Below, one piece after another: positions 50,150 through 60,432 of a stretch of 64,000 nucleotides of DNA. This stretch comes from Ceratorhiza oryzae-sativae (taxonomy: Eukaryota; Basidiomycota; Agaricomycetes; Cantharellales; Ceratobasidiaceae). Both the position numbers and the translations under genes were made by a program. Position 1 is the stretch's first letter, and every line of letters starts with the position of its first letter. The stretch spans positions 682,001-746,000 of the forward strand of contig JARWMV010000233.1 in the NCBI GenBank assembly GCA_030998015.1, in the 5' to 3' direction. The notes under the pieces were generated by a model. It had not been told where the DNA came from. It worked only from the letters and a program-made list of their open reading frames with translations, and did no database searches.

Positions 50150-52041
50150 ATGACCTCGCGCGCCATTAAGCTGCTGCGCCTTGTCCTCGTTTTTGGACTC
50201 TGGAACCCTGCATCAATTACCGCGGTCCCTACACCAAGCTTTCTCCGCCTTAACACAACCGCACATTTGATATTCAACACTGTGTCGAGCCTTTTGCAAC
50301 ACTGGCCGAATACCATTTATCGCAACGGCATGTAGCAATTAAGTGACTAAACAAATAAATTTATACGTCTCATTGGATTCGTTTAGGCCACACATTTGTC
50401 CCGGCTATTATTCCTGCAGGCACGTTGCTTCATCATTCGCGCATGAGTTACGATCCGCCGCCTTCGCCCGAGTTTTTTGCCTTTGATCTTGAACATGCCT
50501 ACCTCTTCTGTTTTTACGCACCTTGTCTGATGTTCAACTATGCCGCCACTCGTGATCTGCGGGTTGGGTATTTCGACGGGACTAGCGCAGCTACCTTAGC
50601 AGGACCCCGCGACTTTCAAGATATCCTATTCAACGATGGATTCATCCCGGGTGAGGAATACGACCCTTGGACGCATGCAGCCAACATGTGTAGTTGGGCC
50701 AACAAAGTTGGCTTAGATGGTATTGTAAGGTAGGGACAGAACAAAATACGCACCAATTGGCGGTTTTTGACTCCTGTTCTTTTCGGGTTGGGCCCTCTCT
50801 AGGATGGAGCCATCTTTGTCAGTACTTGATATGTTTCAGGATACGTAGTTGCTGAATTGCTGGTGCTTTACAGCGAAACTATTCTATGCAATATAGACAA
50901 TGATCTCACTCTGGTCTCAAAGTTGGAACTGGTTTACCCCGAATCGGTATTATTCCCTGGGACACCCATGCCGAGAAACTTTAGTTCCATTAATTCTCGA
51001 TATACCGTACACCCCCGTCTCAGAAGGCAGCAACCATACTTACCGCCCCCTACCATGCCCGTTTATCCTCCACCACCTGGCTGGAAGGGCAAGCAGCGTA
51101 ATCACCCAGAAATTTCATACGAGTCTATTCGGGCCGGAATGTGGCACAATCATTCGCCTGGCGAAAACCGAATCATACTCGACTATACACGTATCGTCTC
51201 AGCTTATGATGATACATATGCCAGCTTGGTGGTGGCTAGGCGTGGGCTTCATAGGTCTCAGCATAGGCTGAATGATATATCTAGCCATGACCAGGAACGA
51301 CTCCAGGCCGAAGTACACGAGGTTCTCACTCAGAACACCCTTCCGAGCAAAGTCGATTGGAAGTCCCTATTCCAGACTGTTATAGATCGACACTCTGAGC
51401 GGCTAGAGGACCTCCGATATGTTCTTCGGCTAACAGGACTAGATCCTGTAGAGGCTGTTGCAAACGTGAGGCATAAGGTTCTCATCGCATTGTCTCCATA
51501 CATGGTTTTGCCTCGAGCCAATTCGGGTTCGACGCGCAGACCGATAGTACAGGGAGAATCTGCAGGACAAATCAATTTTGATGCTGGATCCCCTCGATCT
51601 GAACCAGACAGCGATTGGATGGATCGCATATATCATGCTTGTGCCGACTCTGCCACAGCTGCTATCCGTCACACGGGATCTTTCAACTCACGGGAACAAA
51701 AGTTAATTAGCAGCATCGACCGGGTGCAAGGTGCCATTTGCTCCTCTTTGGTTTCCATCTGGGCAACTGCTTTTGACTCTGAGTCAAAGTCTCTTTTCGC
51801 CAGGAGAATGATTGTTGCATGGAGAGTCGAAGTTGAACAACTGATGGAATGGTTGGACTGGCATATGTGGGTGAAGTGTGATCCACCCTGTAAACCTGGA
51901 GTACGTGCATAAGCTATCTTTTTTTATCTTGTTATTGAAAAACCGTAGATGCAATGCGTACTTGCGACATGGCCTTGGGAAGTCCAATCGGGAGATGAAG
52001 ATATTGGACCAACGTGTCGGGATCAATTGATTTTATACTAG
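50150..52041 (+). CDS. Secreted protein of unknown function, paralogue A
   Basis: Five exons (50150-50327, 50387-50729, 50803-50817, 50874-51900, 51949-52041) give 551 aa. I do not recognise the family. The N-terminus is a signal peptide (about residues 1-26, hydrophobic core LLRLVLVFGLW). Conserved with the downstream paralogue are FNTVSSLLQHWPNTIYRNGH, LRVGYFDGT, GPRDFQDILFND with EYDPWTHAANMCSWA, GWKGKQRN, IRAGMWHN, LEDLRYVL, and near the end WLDWHMWVKCDPPCKPG plus WPWEVQ...PTCRD. At least five Cys at shared positions suggest disulfides, consistent with secretion. Exon 3 is only 15 bases. The first intron must start with GC. Its role is unknown; export to the cell surface or medium is inferred. 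Confidence 0.75.
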
Positions 52042-52317
52042 CATGAGCTAGTTATGGGCTCAATATGATGATTGCTTGATTTTGTGTTTTTGGTTGTATT
52101 CCATACCAAGCTATCTATAGCATTGGTCCATTTTTAGCCTAGGAGCTCCGGGAGCTCTGTCATTCTAATATTTAGAGATGTTTGTGTCGCCGAAATCGCC
52201 GCATGCAATGTTCTGACAATAGATCGCGAGGATAAACAGCTTGATGTGGATGGAAAGTCGAACTCGTCTACTACCCCCATCCCTGCCAAACTCTCGTCAC
52301 CCTGATCTACCACTAAA

Positions 52318-54155
52318 ATGAAGGAGTTCGGATATGTGGTCCTTATAGCGGTTATGCTCTGTGGTTCTTTTACGCTGGCGTTGAAAAATGATAAAGAACT
52401 AGAGAAATCTCTCTGGGACACCTTTCGTCAGAACACAACAGCACATCTGGTTTTCAATACCGTGTCCAGTCTGCTTCAACACTGGCCAAACACCATATAC
52501 CGAAATGGTAGTGATTTAGTTGCCATATTTTGTGGAACGATTTAATATCCCCTTCATCGCAGGGCACACATTTGTTCCTGCTACCATACCATATGGAAAC
52601 TTACTTTATCATGTGCGGTGGGAGCACCACCCTCCACCATCTCCGGAGTACTTTGCCTTTGACTTCGACCATGCTTATATTTTTTCGTCCTCTGGCCCTA
52701 CTGTGTTATTCACTTATTCGACCAAACATGACCTACGTGTTGGATACTTCGATGGCACGGGTGCATCTGAACTCGAGGGACCAAGGGATTTACAAGACAT
52801 CATATTCAACGACCACTTCATACCACCAAACGAATACAATCCATGGATTCACGCCAAGTCAATGTGTGTCTGGGCCAAACCGTTAGGCTTAGCCGGTATC
52901 ATTAGGTGTGTACAATAATTCAGGCCCAACAAAATTGCAAAGCTCACTCAAGTTTCGAATATAGAATGGAGCCGTCTTTGTAGGTTTTAAACTACATCCA
53001 CTGTTCAGGCCCAAATAACGTTATCTTCCAGCGAAGCAATTCTATGTGAAATCGAATCTGACTTGAGCTTGGTCGCTGCATCGGAGCTGGTTTACCCGGA
53101 ATTGCCTATTGGTCCTCCAAAGCACCCAGAATCTAACTTGTCCAGTTCGAGTATGCGCCACACCCATCCTCAAACCGGTGATCACATCCCTACTTTTCCT
53201 GGACCAACCATCCCAGCTCGTCCACCACCACCAGGATGGAAAGGAAAACAACGAAACATCCCTGATGTTATTTTTGAGGCGGTCCGTGCGGGTATGTGGC
53301 ATAATCGCTCACCGGGCGAGACTCGGGTTTGGCTCGACTATTCTGGTGTCGTATCAGCTTACAATGACGAGTACGAGAGTCTCGTTGAAGCTCGAAAGGG
53401 CTTGCCACGTTCTGAACATCGCCTTGGAAACATTTCTCTAGGAGATAGAGAGCGTCTCAAAAACGAGGCAATTTCGGTTTTGACAAGGGGGCAGAAATCG
53501 GGTAGAGTCCATTGGAAACCCCTGATTCAGTCTGTCTTGGACCGATACGCTGGGCGCCTGGAAGACCTCCGCTATATTCTCCAACAGCCCACCGATCCAG
53601 TTGAGCTGGTTGCAGCAACCAGGCAAAAGCTACTTATCATGCTTTCTCCATATATGGTCCTTCCACAGATTAAAGTCGATAAACGATTGGGTACTCAGGC
53701 AGCTTTGGAGAGATCTGAACCGGATAGTAACTGGTTGCAGCGCATATACCGAGCTTGTGCCACCCACGCCACTTCAGGCATCTTAGATCGATCCGTGTTC
53801 ACCAAACAGGAGCGGATGCTTGCGAATAGCATCGATGGCGTACAAGGCGAGATATGCGCGAGCCTGACAAGGATGTGGGCAACCGCATTCGATTCCGAAG
53901 AACGAACCATGTTTGCAAACAAGCTGGTGGCAGAATGGCGGAAAGAAGTGGAGGAGCTGATGGAATGGCTGGACTGGCACATGTGGGTCAAATGCGATCC
54001 GCCATGCGGTCCTGGAGTATGTTTAGTTTGTCGCCATATTTAAGAGTGGCTGACCTCTTGCATAGTTATTATGCGTACTTACAACCTGGCCGTGGGAGGT
54101 GGAGACTGGCGAGGAGGAGGTTGTGCCGACTTGTCGGGATTACATAGCAGTGTGA
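52318..54155 (+). CDS. Secreted protein of unknown function, paralogue B
   Basis: Five exons (52318-52507, 52563-52905, 52965-52979, 53032-54016, 54066-54155) give 540 aa. Exons 2 and 3 have exactly the lengths of those in paralogue A (343 and 15 bases), and all intron phases match, so the two arose by tandem duplication. The signal peptide is MKEFGYVVLIAVMLCGSFTL. The same motifs recur: FNTVSSLLQHWPNTIYRNG, LRVGYFDGTG, DIIFNDHFIP with MCVWA, VRAGMWHN, WLDWHMWVKCDPPCGPG and TTWPWEVE...PTCRD. Here the first intron has a normal GT donor. No catalytic motif or known domain is visible. The stop lies 44 bases from the stop of convergent ELP3. Confidence 0.77.
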
Positions 54156-54199
54156 GGCTGTAGCTCGTCAAGGTGATCATAATAATCTATTGAGTAATT

Positions 54200-56432
54200 T
54201 CATACTAATAACTTCGACATATATGGCCCGTCAAGCTCATATCCGAGTCTTCTGTAGTAGTCTCGTGTCCCGACACCTGAGAAGATCACATATAACCAGG
54301 TCACCTAGCCGTCTGAGAATACTACATACCTGATATCACAGCGAGTTTTATACTTCCATGTTCTTCCCGGGCAATTCGCTCGGCCTCTTCCATAAGCAGT
54401 GTACCAAATCCCTAGTGAAATCTGTATCAATAGGCTGCGTATCATCCAACCAAAACGAGCACTTACCTGGTGTTGAAATTTAGTAGGGTCTCGCCCGTGT
54501 ACTGGAACCGCGGTCCCGTATACATGTAGTTCTCGAACAATACTCGCACCTCCCTCGCCCTTGTCAACTAGCTCAGGCCTGAAAGTACCTTCTTCTGAGC
54601 ACTTGCGAAGCCGGAGTAATCCGACCAATATATCTTTCTGTGGGTCTTCATAGGACAAGAATGTCTCCCATCCACCGTTCGCGGTATAGTCTCGACGTAG
54701 TAGCTCTACAGACTCCGGCCGTACCTTGTGGTGGATCTCGTGAATCTGAGATTAAATGGGTTGTTTGGAAATGAGATTCAAAGACTACTTCTTGCAGGAA
54801 TACAAAGCTACATACCCCAACCTCACGGAAACGAACGTCGCGACACTCTGCTCCAAAGTCTTTCATCCTTTGCAGAGCCAGCTCTCGTAGGTTTCCAGAG
54901 TTTTCGCATCCGCTTGTGACTAGCGGCAGTGGTATATCCCTTTCAACTGCGCATTAGATCAAGAGTTGTCTTACTTTTGGTCCGAGACGCACCGTTGTAC
55001 CCGATAAACACGAGTCCACGGAGGTACAAGCGCAAGAATGCGAGCAACTACGTCAACTAGGACGTTCGGTGTATAGTTTTTGTATCTGCCAGTTCTCCAT
55101 AGCTCATAGAGCCCAGTACCTCTGATAACGAGGGTTGGGTATATCTTGAGTCCGTCTGATCGAAACGCCGGGTTCTCAAAATATTCCTACAAGGCCAGCA
55201 TATAACACCTTGGCCGTCGCAAATCACTCGATCGCACCTTGAACTGTTCCATATCTCTTTCTACTCCCACATTTGGAAGATCAGGCATCATGTGTGCAAC
55301 CACTTTGAAGCCAGCATCTTTTGCGAGATGGAAGGATTCGGAGACTGCACGAACCGTGTGCCCCCGATTCGTGTCCCTCGCGACGTCTTCATACACCGAT
55401 TGAACACCAATCTCTAGACGAGTACACCCATACCTCAGCATCTGGCTGCGAAATCTACGTGAGTGTCATTCTCCTCCAATATCCACCATCCTACCTCAGA
55501 TGTGGCCGCAAGCAATAATCTGGGCGGGTCTCGATTGTTATCCCGATCGCTTTTGACTTGCTCCTCTCCGAGTAGCGTACTGCTTCGTCAACATCAGTCC
55601 CTGTGAACCCAGACAGGGCATTATGCAACTGCGCTACAAAAGTATTCCGGTAGTCTTCTGGCATTGACATAAATGTACCGCCCATGATGATAAACTCCAC
55701 CTATGAATGAAAAAGTTAGATTTCCAGCTCGCAAAGATGAATTAAAGTTGGGCTACCTTGTCGACGCTATGTCCTAGACTTCGGAGCTGATCGACCCGCC
55801 CCCTTGTTTGTTCGTATGGATCGTAACGGGCACGAATTGCGCGCATACTTGTCGGTTCATATCCCGTATAACTCTGAGTGCTGTAGTCGAAATCAGAATC
55901 TGGACCTCCTGGGCAATATCTACATAAATATCGTCATTCACACATGAGCCGGCTATGGAGGGGGGGGGGAGGCGTTGTTGCAGGCTCACACGCAGATGTT
56001 GCCCGTCATGGCAATGTGAGGACACCTATGGGGTTTGCACATCACCGCCACTACGGCGATCTGAGAATGATAGGTGAGTCGACTCGTCTGTCACGAATCG
56101 CAAAGTTACCAACGCACCCCACTTGCAGTCCGAATTGGCCGAGCTTTGAGTTTTGGTAACAGGACCTTTTTATACTCTTCCGGCACCGCGCTGATGATAT
56201 CGACAAGACGAGGGACTCCCCCGTAACCCACTTGCTTACAGACTCTTCCCTTGATCTCGTTGAGCGATACTGTCCTTTTCTCGTTGTGGGCGTCGATGAG
56301 CTCTCGGGCGATTGCTGAACAACATCGTATAAGAAGCTCGGCTTGGGATGGACCTTGAATATCCGTGAGCTTGTTTTGTGTGCAATATTATTGGAATAGT
56401 TAGAAACCTTTCTCCATTGTAGCTACCGGCAT
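54200..56432 (-). CDS. ELP3: Elongator complex subunit Elp3
   Basis: Eleven exons on the minus strand (56432-56408, 56353-56118, 56060-55990, 55919-55757, 55700-55495, 55445-55238, 55186-54993, 54939-54816, 54745-54467, 54411-54330, 54276-54200) give 554 aa. The radical-SAM domain has its cluster Cys set in [22 protein letters not shown], split by an intron, followed by [25 protein letters not shown] and [14 protein letters not shown]. The C-terminal GNAT domain has [40 protein letters not shown] and [16 protein letters not shown]. Elp3 makes the cm5U family of modifications on wobble uridine of tRNAs within Elongator. The N-terminus [16 protein letters not shown] is read across a small first exon; a second in-frame ATG is at 56417. 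Confidence 0.95.
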
Positions 56433-56887
56433 TGTATTTTTCACAACAGAGGGTTGAGCAGGGTGTCGAATGCAATTTTTCAAATCCCAAATAGATATAT
56501 GTTCAAGCCTGATGGACGAATATTCGTCCACTTGTATAGCTGAACTAGTGTGATTAAGAGCGAATAGCGAGTATGCAAAAGCCTGTGGTCGATCAGTAAC
56601 ATCACTTCGTGGGACCTGCCCTAAACAATCTGTGAATATAAAAATTCGAAATACAGACCAGGAAAAACTTCAACAGATGAATGGCTCCGTTATACTGCAA
56701 CCCCTTTCCGCACGACTGACCGTGTTGTTATCGGAACGGCTACGGGGACCAAAGAGCGGATAGGAATACTTCTTTGGCTGGCCCTTTAGAAATGGAATGA
56801 AGTATGTCGGTCACCTGGTATTCCAACATGTTTTATTTTTTCAATTCTGGCTGTGTGCTGTACATCTAGTTGTATTGAATTGAATGC
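56433..56887. other. Intergenic, ELP3 promoter / POC3 3' flank
   Basis: AT-rich. No exon or RNA gene was seen. Confidence 0.5.
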
Positions 56888-57461
56888 TCATCTACTCCAA
56901 ACATTCCGATAGCATTGCCATGATTTCTTTGAACGTTGCTCTCTCCACATCTGTAATTCAACATCATCTTGCTCCTCGCCCAAAGGGTTTGATGTCCTCG
57001 TCCTCTTGAGAGCGAGTCCAACAACAACAGGCCGCCTATTCAGCTGCCCTGCCTTGGCCCAAGCAATAGCGGCTGCCTATCCACGTGTTTAGGATCATGC
57101 GATGCATTCTTTATCGCCATGGTTTACCTGGGCTGCGTACAAGTTAAATAGAGTTACGCTACGAGCATCTGGCGGTTGCCCCAACAGCGGAGTCAGGGTC
57201 GTTGCCGTAGGTGGTGGGGGGAGCGCAGGTGGCGGCGGCGGAGGAAGCAGCGGGACTGACGACGGTATCGACGCTTGAATCTAAACATCCGTGTTACTCG
57301 GCGTTAGGTTATATGCGTGACTTTGAAAATGTCTTTGGACTCACCAGACATCCAGCCTTGCCTAGCTGTGTAATGAAGATAACAATGCGATCGCCGAATG
57401 AATGGACAACCAGATTAGTCGGAACGCCCTGGATTTCTCGTACTCGCTGTACGCTAGCCAT
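56888..57461 (-). CDS. Proteasome assembly chaperone 3-like protein
   Basis: Three exons on the minus strand (57461-57345, 57280-57128, 57076-56888) give 152 aa. The first exon reads MASVQRVREIQGVPTNLVVH and SFGDRIVIFITQLGKAGCL, which matches the PSMG3/Pba3 pattern of a GVPT-type turn followed by a beta-strand and the TQ-x-GK-x-G motif. Exon 2 adds a Pro-rich loop and LLGQPPDARSVTLFNLYAAQ; exon 3 starts AAIAWAKAGQLNRRPVVVGL, an alpha-helix and strand that close the small fold. PAC3/Pba3 pairs with PAC4/Pba4 in building the 20S alpha ring. All phases are zero and the frame is open to the stop. The family call rests on pattern memory, so I am moderately sure. Confidence 0.65.
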
Positions 57462-58565
57462 CTCAAATGGGGAGTCGACTTTGCTGATGGCTTAGTCGTT
57501 GTGCAAACACGAGACACCTTTCGCCCGTTATACCTTCATCAAGAGCTTACCGTGCCGGCGCCTATTGCAAAACCGCAAGTTGATTTATTTGCATTGTGAA
57601 AACGTAGTTTAATCGAGTTTTTGTTATTCATCTATAGAGATGTTTAGGAGTTACGTGGTAAACTAGGGGTTAGGCCAAGCCTGTTCCCGAAAAAAAAAAC
57701 CACAGCAATGCGAGGATTCTGGCCAAATATTGCTCAACCCCTTGCGGGGAAGAGACGAGTTTGGTAGTTAATTTGCAACCAGCAAATAGCTGAACCTCGG
57801 TAAAGACCTCACTGGTGTCAGCGCGTGCCCGAGCACAAGAGATAAAGAAAGATGATTCAAGCCGAATGCTTTATGTAGGCAACCAAAGCGCACGGACCCA
57901 TGAGCGTTGTAGAATTGGTAAGGTATTTGTGGGGTCACGTTTGAGCTGGGAACGATATTGGTATTATGTATTTTAGGCGACGGCGTTCACAAATGCCAGC
58001 TAAATTTAATGAGCGGACCGTAACTGGCCCGTACGGCGAGTCGAGTTCTTGGCATGAAATCGCTAGCGATAATATTTCTCCGTTTTGTGAGCCCCACGGA
58101 AATGTTTCGATCCCGAGTGACATTTGGAGTCACGGGGCGCAGATGAAGAAGCTATGGAATAACTTTGAGTGCTTGTTTGCCCTTTCGTCTACTCGATGCA
58201 GCTAGCTTATTTTAAGCATGGGAACGTATAGGAACGCCGTGAATCGCATGACAGCGTATGCGGGGTGTTCTGGCTGAGTTTGGCATACGTGTCGATATGG
58301 CCGGGGCTTCTGTGGAGAAGTCGGGCTGCTAAATCAATGGGCCGGCGGCGCGCTGATGCCAGCAGAGTATATGCCTTCGGGTGGCAAATGGTGTTGGCAC
58401 GTGCTTGCCGCAGTGGTCAGCAGCGGGCCGCGGCCGCCGATCCTCGGACCGGGCCGGGAGCCCGAGAAGGAGGCACATAAGAGTCGAGCGCGACTTTTGG
58501 CAGCACCACTCGCTCCCTCCTCCGCAACCATAGGTTCTCTTTGTTCTACCCCCAGAAAGCGCAGA
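57462..58565. other. 1.1-kb intergenic stretch
   Basis: Divergent promoters of the POC3-like gene (-) and the aldolase (+) lie here. A small frame at 57966-58205 (+) has no recognised domain. The last 100 bases before 58566 are C/T-rich. Confidence 0.45.
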
Positions 58566-60124
58566 ATGGTCTCTTCAAACGGCACCACCACCATTGCTAC
58601 CAACGGGCTCAGCGCTCGCTCCACCAGGTATGTCAGTTCCCAACTCTCGTATGGTTACATGCTAATAGTCCCGGTATAGTCGGTAAGTACGTAGTACGGC
58701 CGAAAAAACCATGCATTAACGAGCAAGCCCTTCATAGCCCACTTACTCCCGGTGTATATGCGTGAGTCTTCCCATCAGGCTGCTCGAGTCGTCTCACCAA
58801 ATGACCCTTCTCTAGGCCTATACCAACATTCTTTTTAGAGGGCACCGAAGAGCTCGATATCCCTACTTTCAAGAAGCATATCACTTATCTCGCCCGCGCT
58901 GGGATGGGGATTCTAGTCGCAGGCTCGATGGGAGAAGCACACCACCTTGAGCCTGAGGAGCGTATCACACTTATCCGCGCCGCTCGGGAGGCCCTTGACA
59001 GCGCTGGCTTCACAAATGTCCCTATCATTGCTGGCAGTGGCATTGGTAGCACCAAGGGAACGATCGAGATCACCCGCCAGGCTGCCGCAGCTGGTGCGGA
59101 CTATTCCATCGTCATTGCGAGCGGATACTATGCTGGAGCTCTCAACAGCGAAGCACTCGTCCGCTTCTTCCTCGATGTTGCGGCCGCGAGCCCCATTCCT
59201 GTAATTGTGTACAACTGTGCGTATTATTCTGAAGTTATTTACGGCTTTTCGTCTGACTTGGGGATGGACTTTTAGACCCAGGAGCCTCCGGCGGTATCGA
59301 CCTTGATTCGGACACCATCGAAAAGATTGCCGAGGAGGGTTCCAATATTTGTGGTGTCAAGCTTACGTGTGTATTCACGTCATGGCTGAATTTCGGTTGC
59401 TCATTCTGTTCCCGTCCCAATAGCTGCGGAAACGTTGGCAAGCTCACACGCATTGCCGCAACAACCGCTGTTCCTTCGTTTGAAAAGCTCCACCCTAGGA
59501 AGAACAAGGATGCACCGTAACTTACCCCTCGATGATATTCTCAAACTGAATTCTGACTTGGTTAAATCAGGTTCCTAGTTCTCGGCGGATTCGCCGACTT
59601 TATCCTCCCGTCGGCCTTTGCTCGGGCGCATGGCGCTATCTCTGGATTAGGCAACTTTGCTCCAGTGCGTTATTTGCTTTTCTTTTGATGCTTAGTTCAA
59701 CCAACTGACCAACCCACGCCATCCTCATATATATATTTATATCACATCATATCTTTTGGCCTCCTCGCGCCTGGCTTGTTAACCGAAACAGTATACCTTG
59801 GTTCGCCTCACCCGCCTTTCTTTCGAGGCTCAGACCAACCCTGCTGTGATTCCCGAGGCGCAGCACCTTCAAGACATTGTCGCCCGCGCAGATCGAACGA
59901 TCGCAGTAACCGGTATTGCCGGCACCAAAGATCTGCTCGAGCGTAGCTTTGGCTATGGCGGTGCTCCTCGCCTTCCACTTGCCCGGGCGAGCAAGGAGGC
60001 CGGTCTCAAGCTCTGGAACCACCCGCATGTCGTTGCCATCCGGGAGATCGAGGCTGAGCTTGCCGCAAAGTCTGAGCCCTCGTCGCCTGTTGGTACAACG
60101 CCCCCCAGTCCCAGTCTGCCATGA
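58566..60124 (+). CDS. Dihydrodipicolinate synthase-family (class I) aldolase
   Basis: Seven exons (58566-58627, 58738-58761, 58816-59216, 59276-59366, 59424-59516, 59571-59664, 59792-60124) give 365 aa. The TIM-barrel signature is clear: PLTPGVYAPIPTFF, GILVAGSMGEAHHLEPEER (the G-[ST]-x-GE turn), VPIIAGSGIGSTKGTIE, VIVYNYPGAS with the catalytic Tyr, and GVKLT with the Schiff-base Lys. Fungal members include 4-hydroxy-2-oxoglutarate aldolase and L-threo-3-deoxy-hexulosonate aldolase of galacturonate catabolism; the sequence alone does not choose. Lysine synthesis is unlikely since fungi use the aminoadipate route. Exon 2 is a 24-base micro-exon needed to build the PLTPGVYA strand. The C-terminal ~20 residues are Ser/Pro-rich. 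Confidence 0.85.
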
Positions 60125-60432
60125 TAACTGCTTAAAACGCAAAGCGACCGGATCGATTTCTTACTTACGGGACTGTGAATTGTTGGGTTTAACCCATTGT
60201 ATTTTTTTTTGATGAAGGGTGCATCGACTGTTTGGCCGTTCTTCCATGGTGGACGCCATCTAGACATGATCTTCGTTAAGTTTTGTTCACGCTGTAACGC
60301 TTTTACTCTTGAATATCACGAATATCACGAATATCCCTCACGAGTACTCGCACCGGGCTGGTCTTGGTTTGGTAAAAGGGCATACAGTTACATGGCTCAA
60401 CTCTATCTTACACAACATCGCAAAAAAGGCCC
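60125..60432. other. Convergent 3' region
   Basis: It contains three tandem ATATCACGA-type units (60313-60340) and a T9-10 tract near 60202. Both flanking genes end here. Confidence 0.5.
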
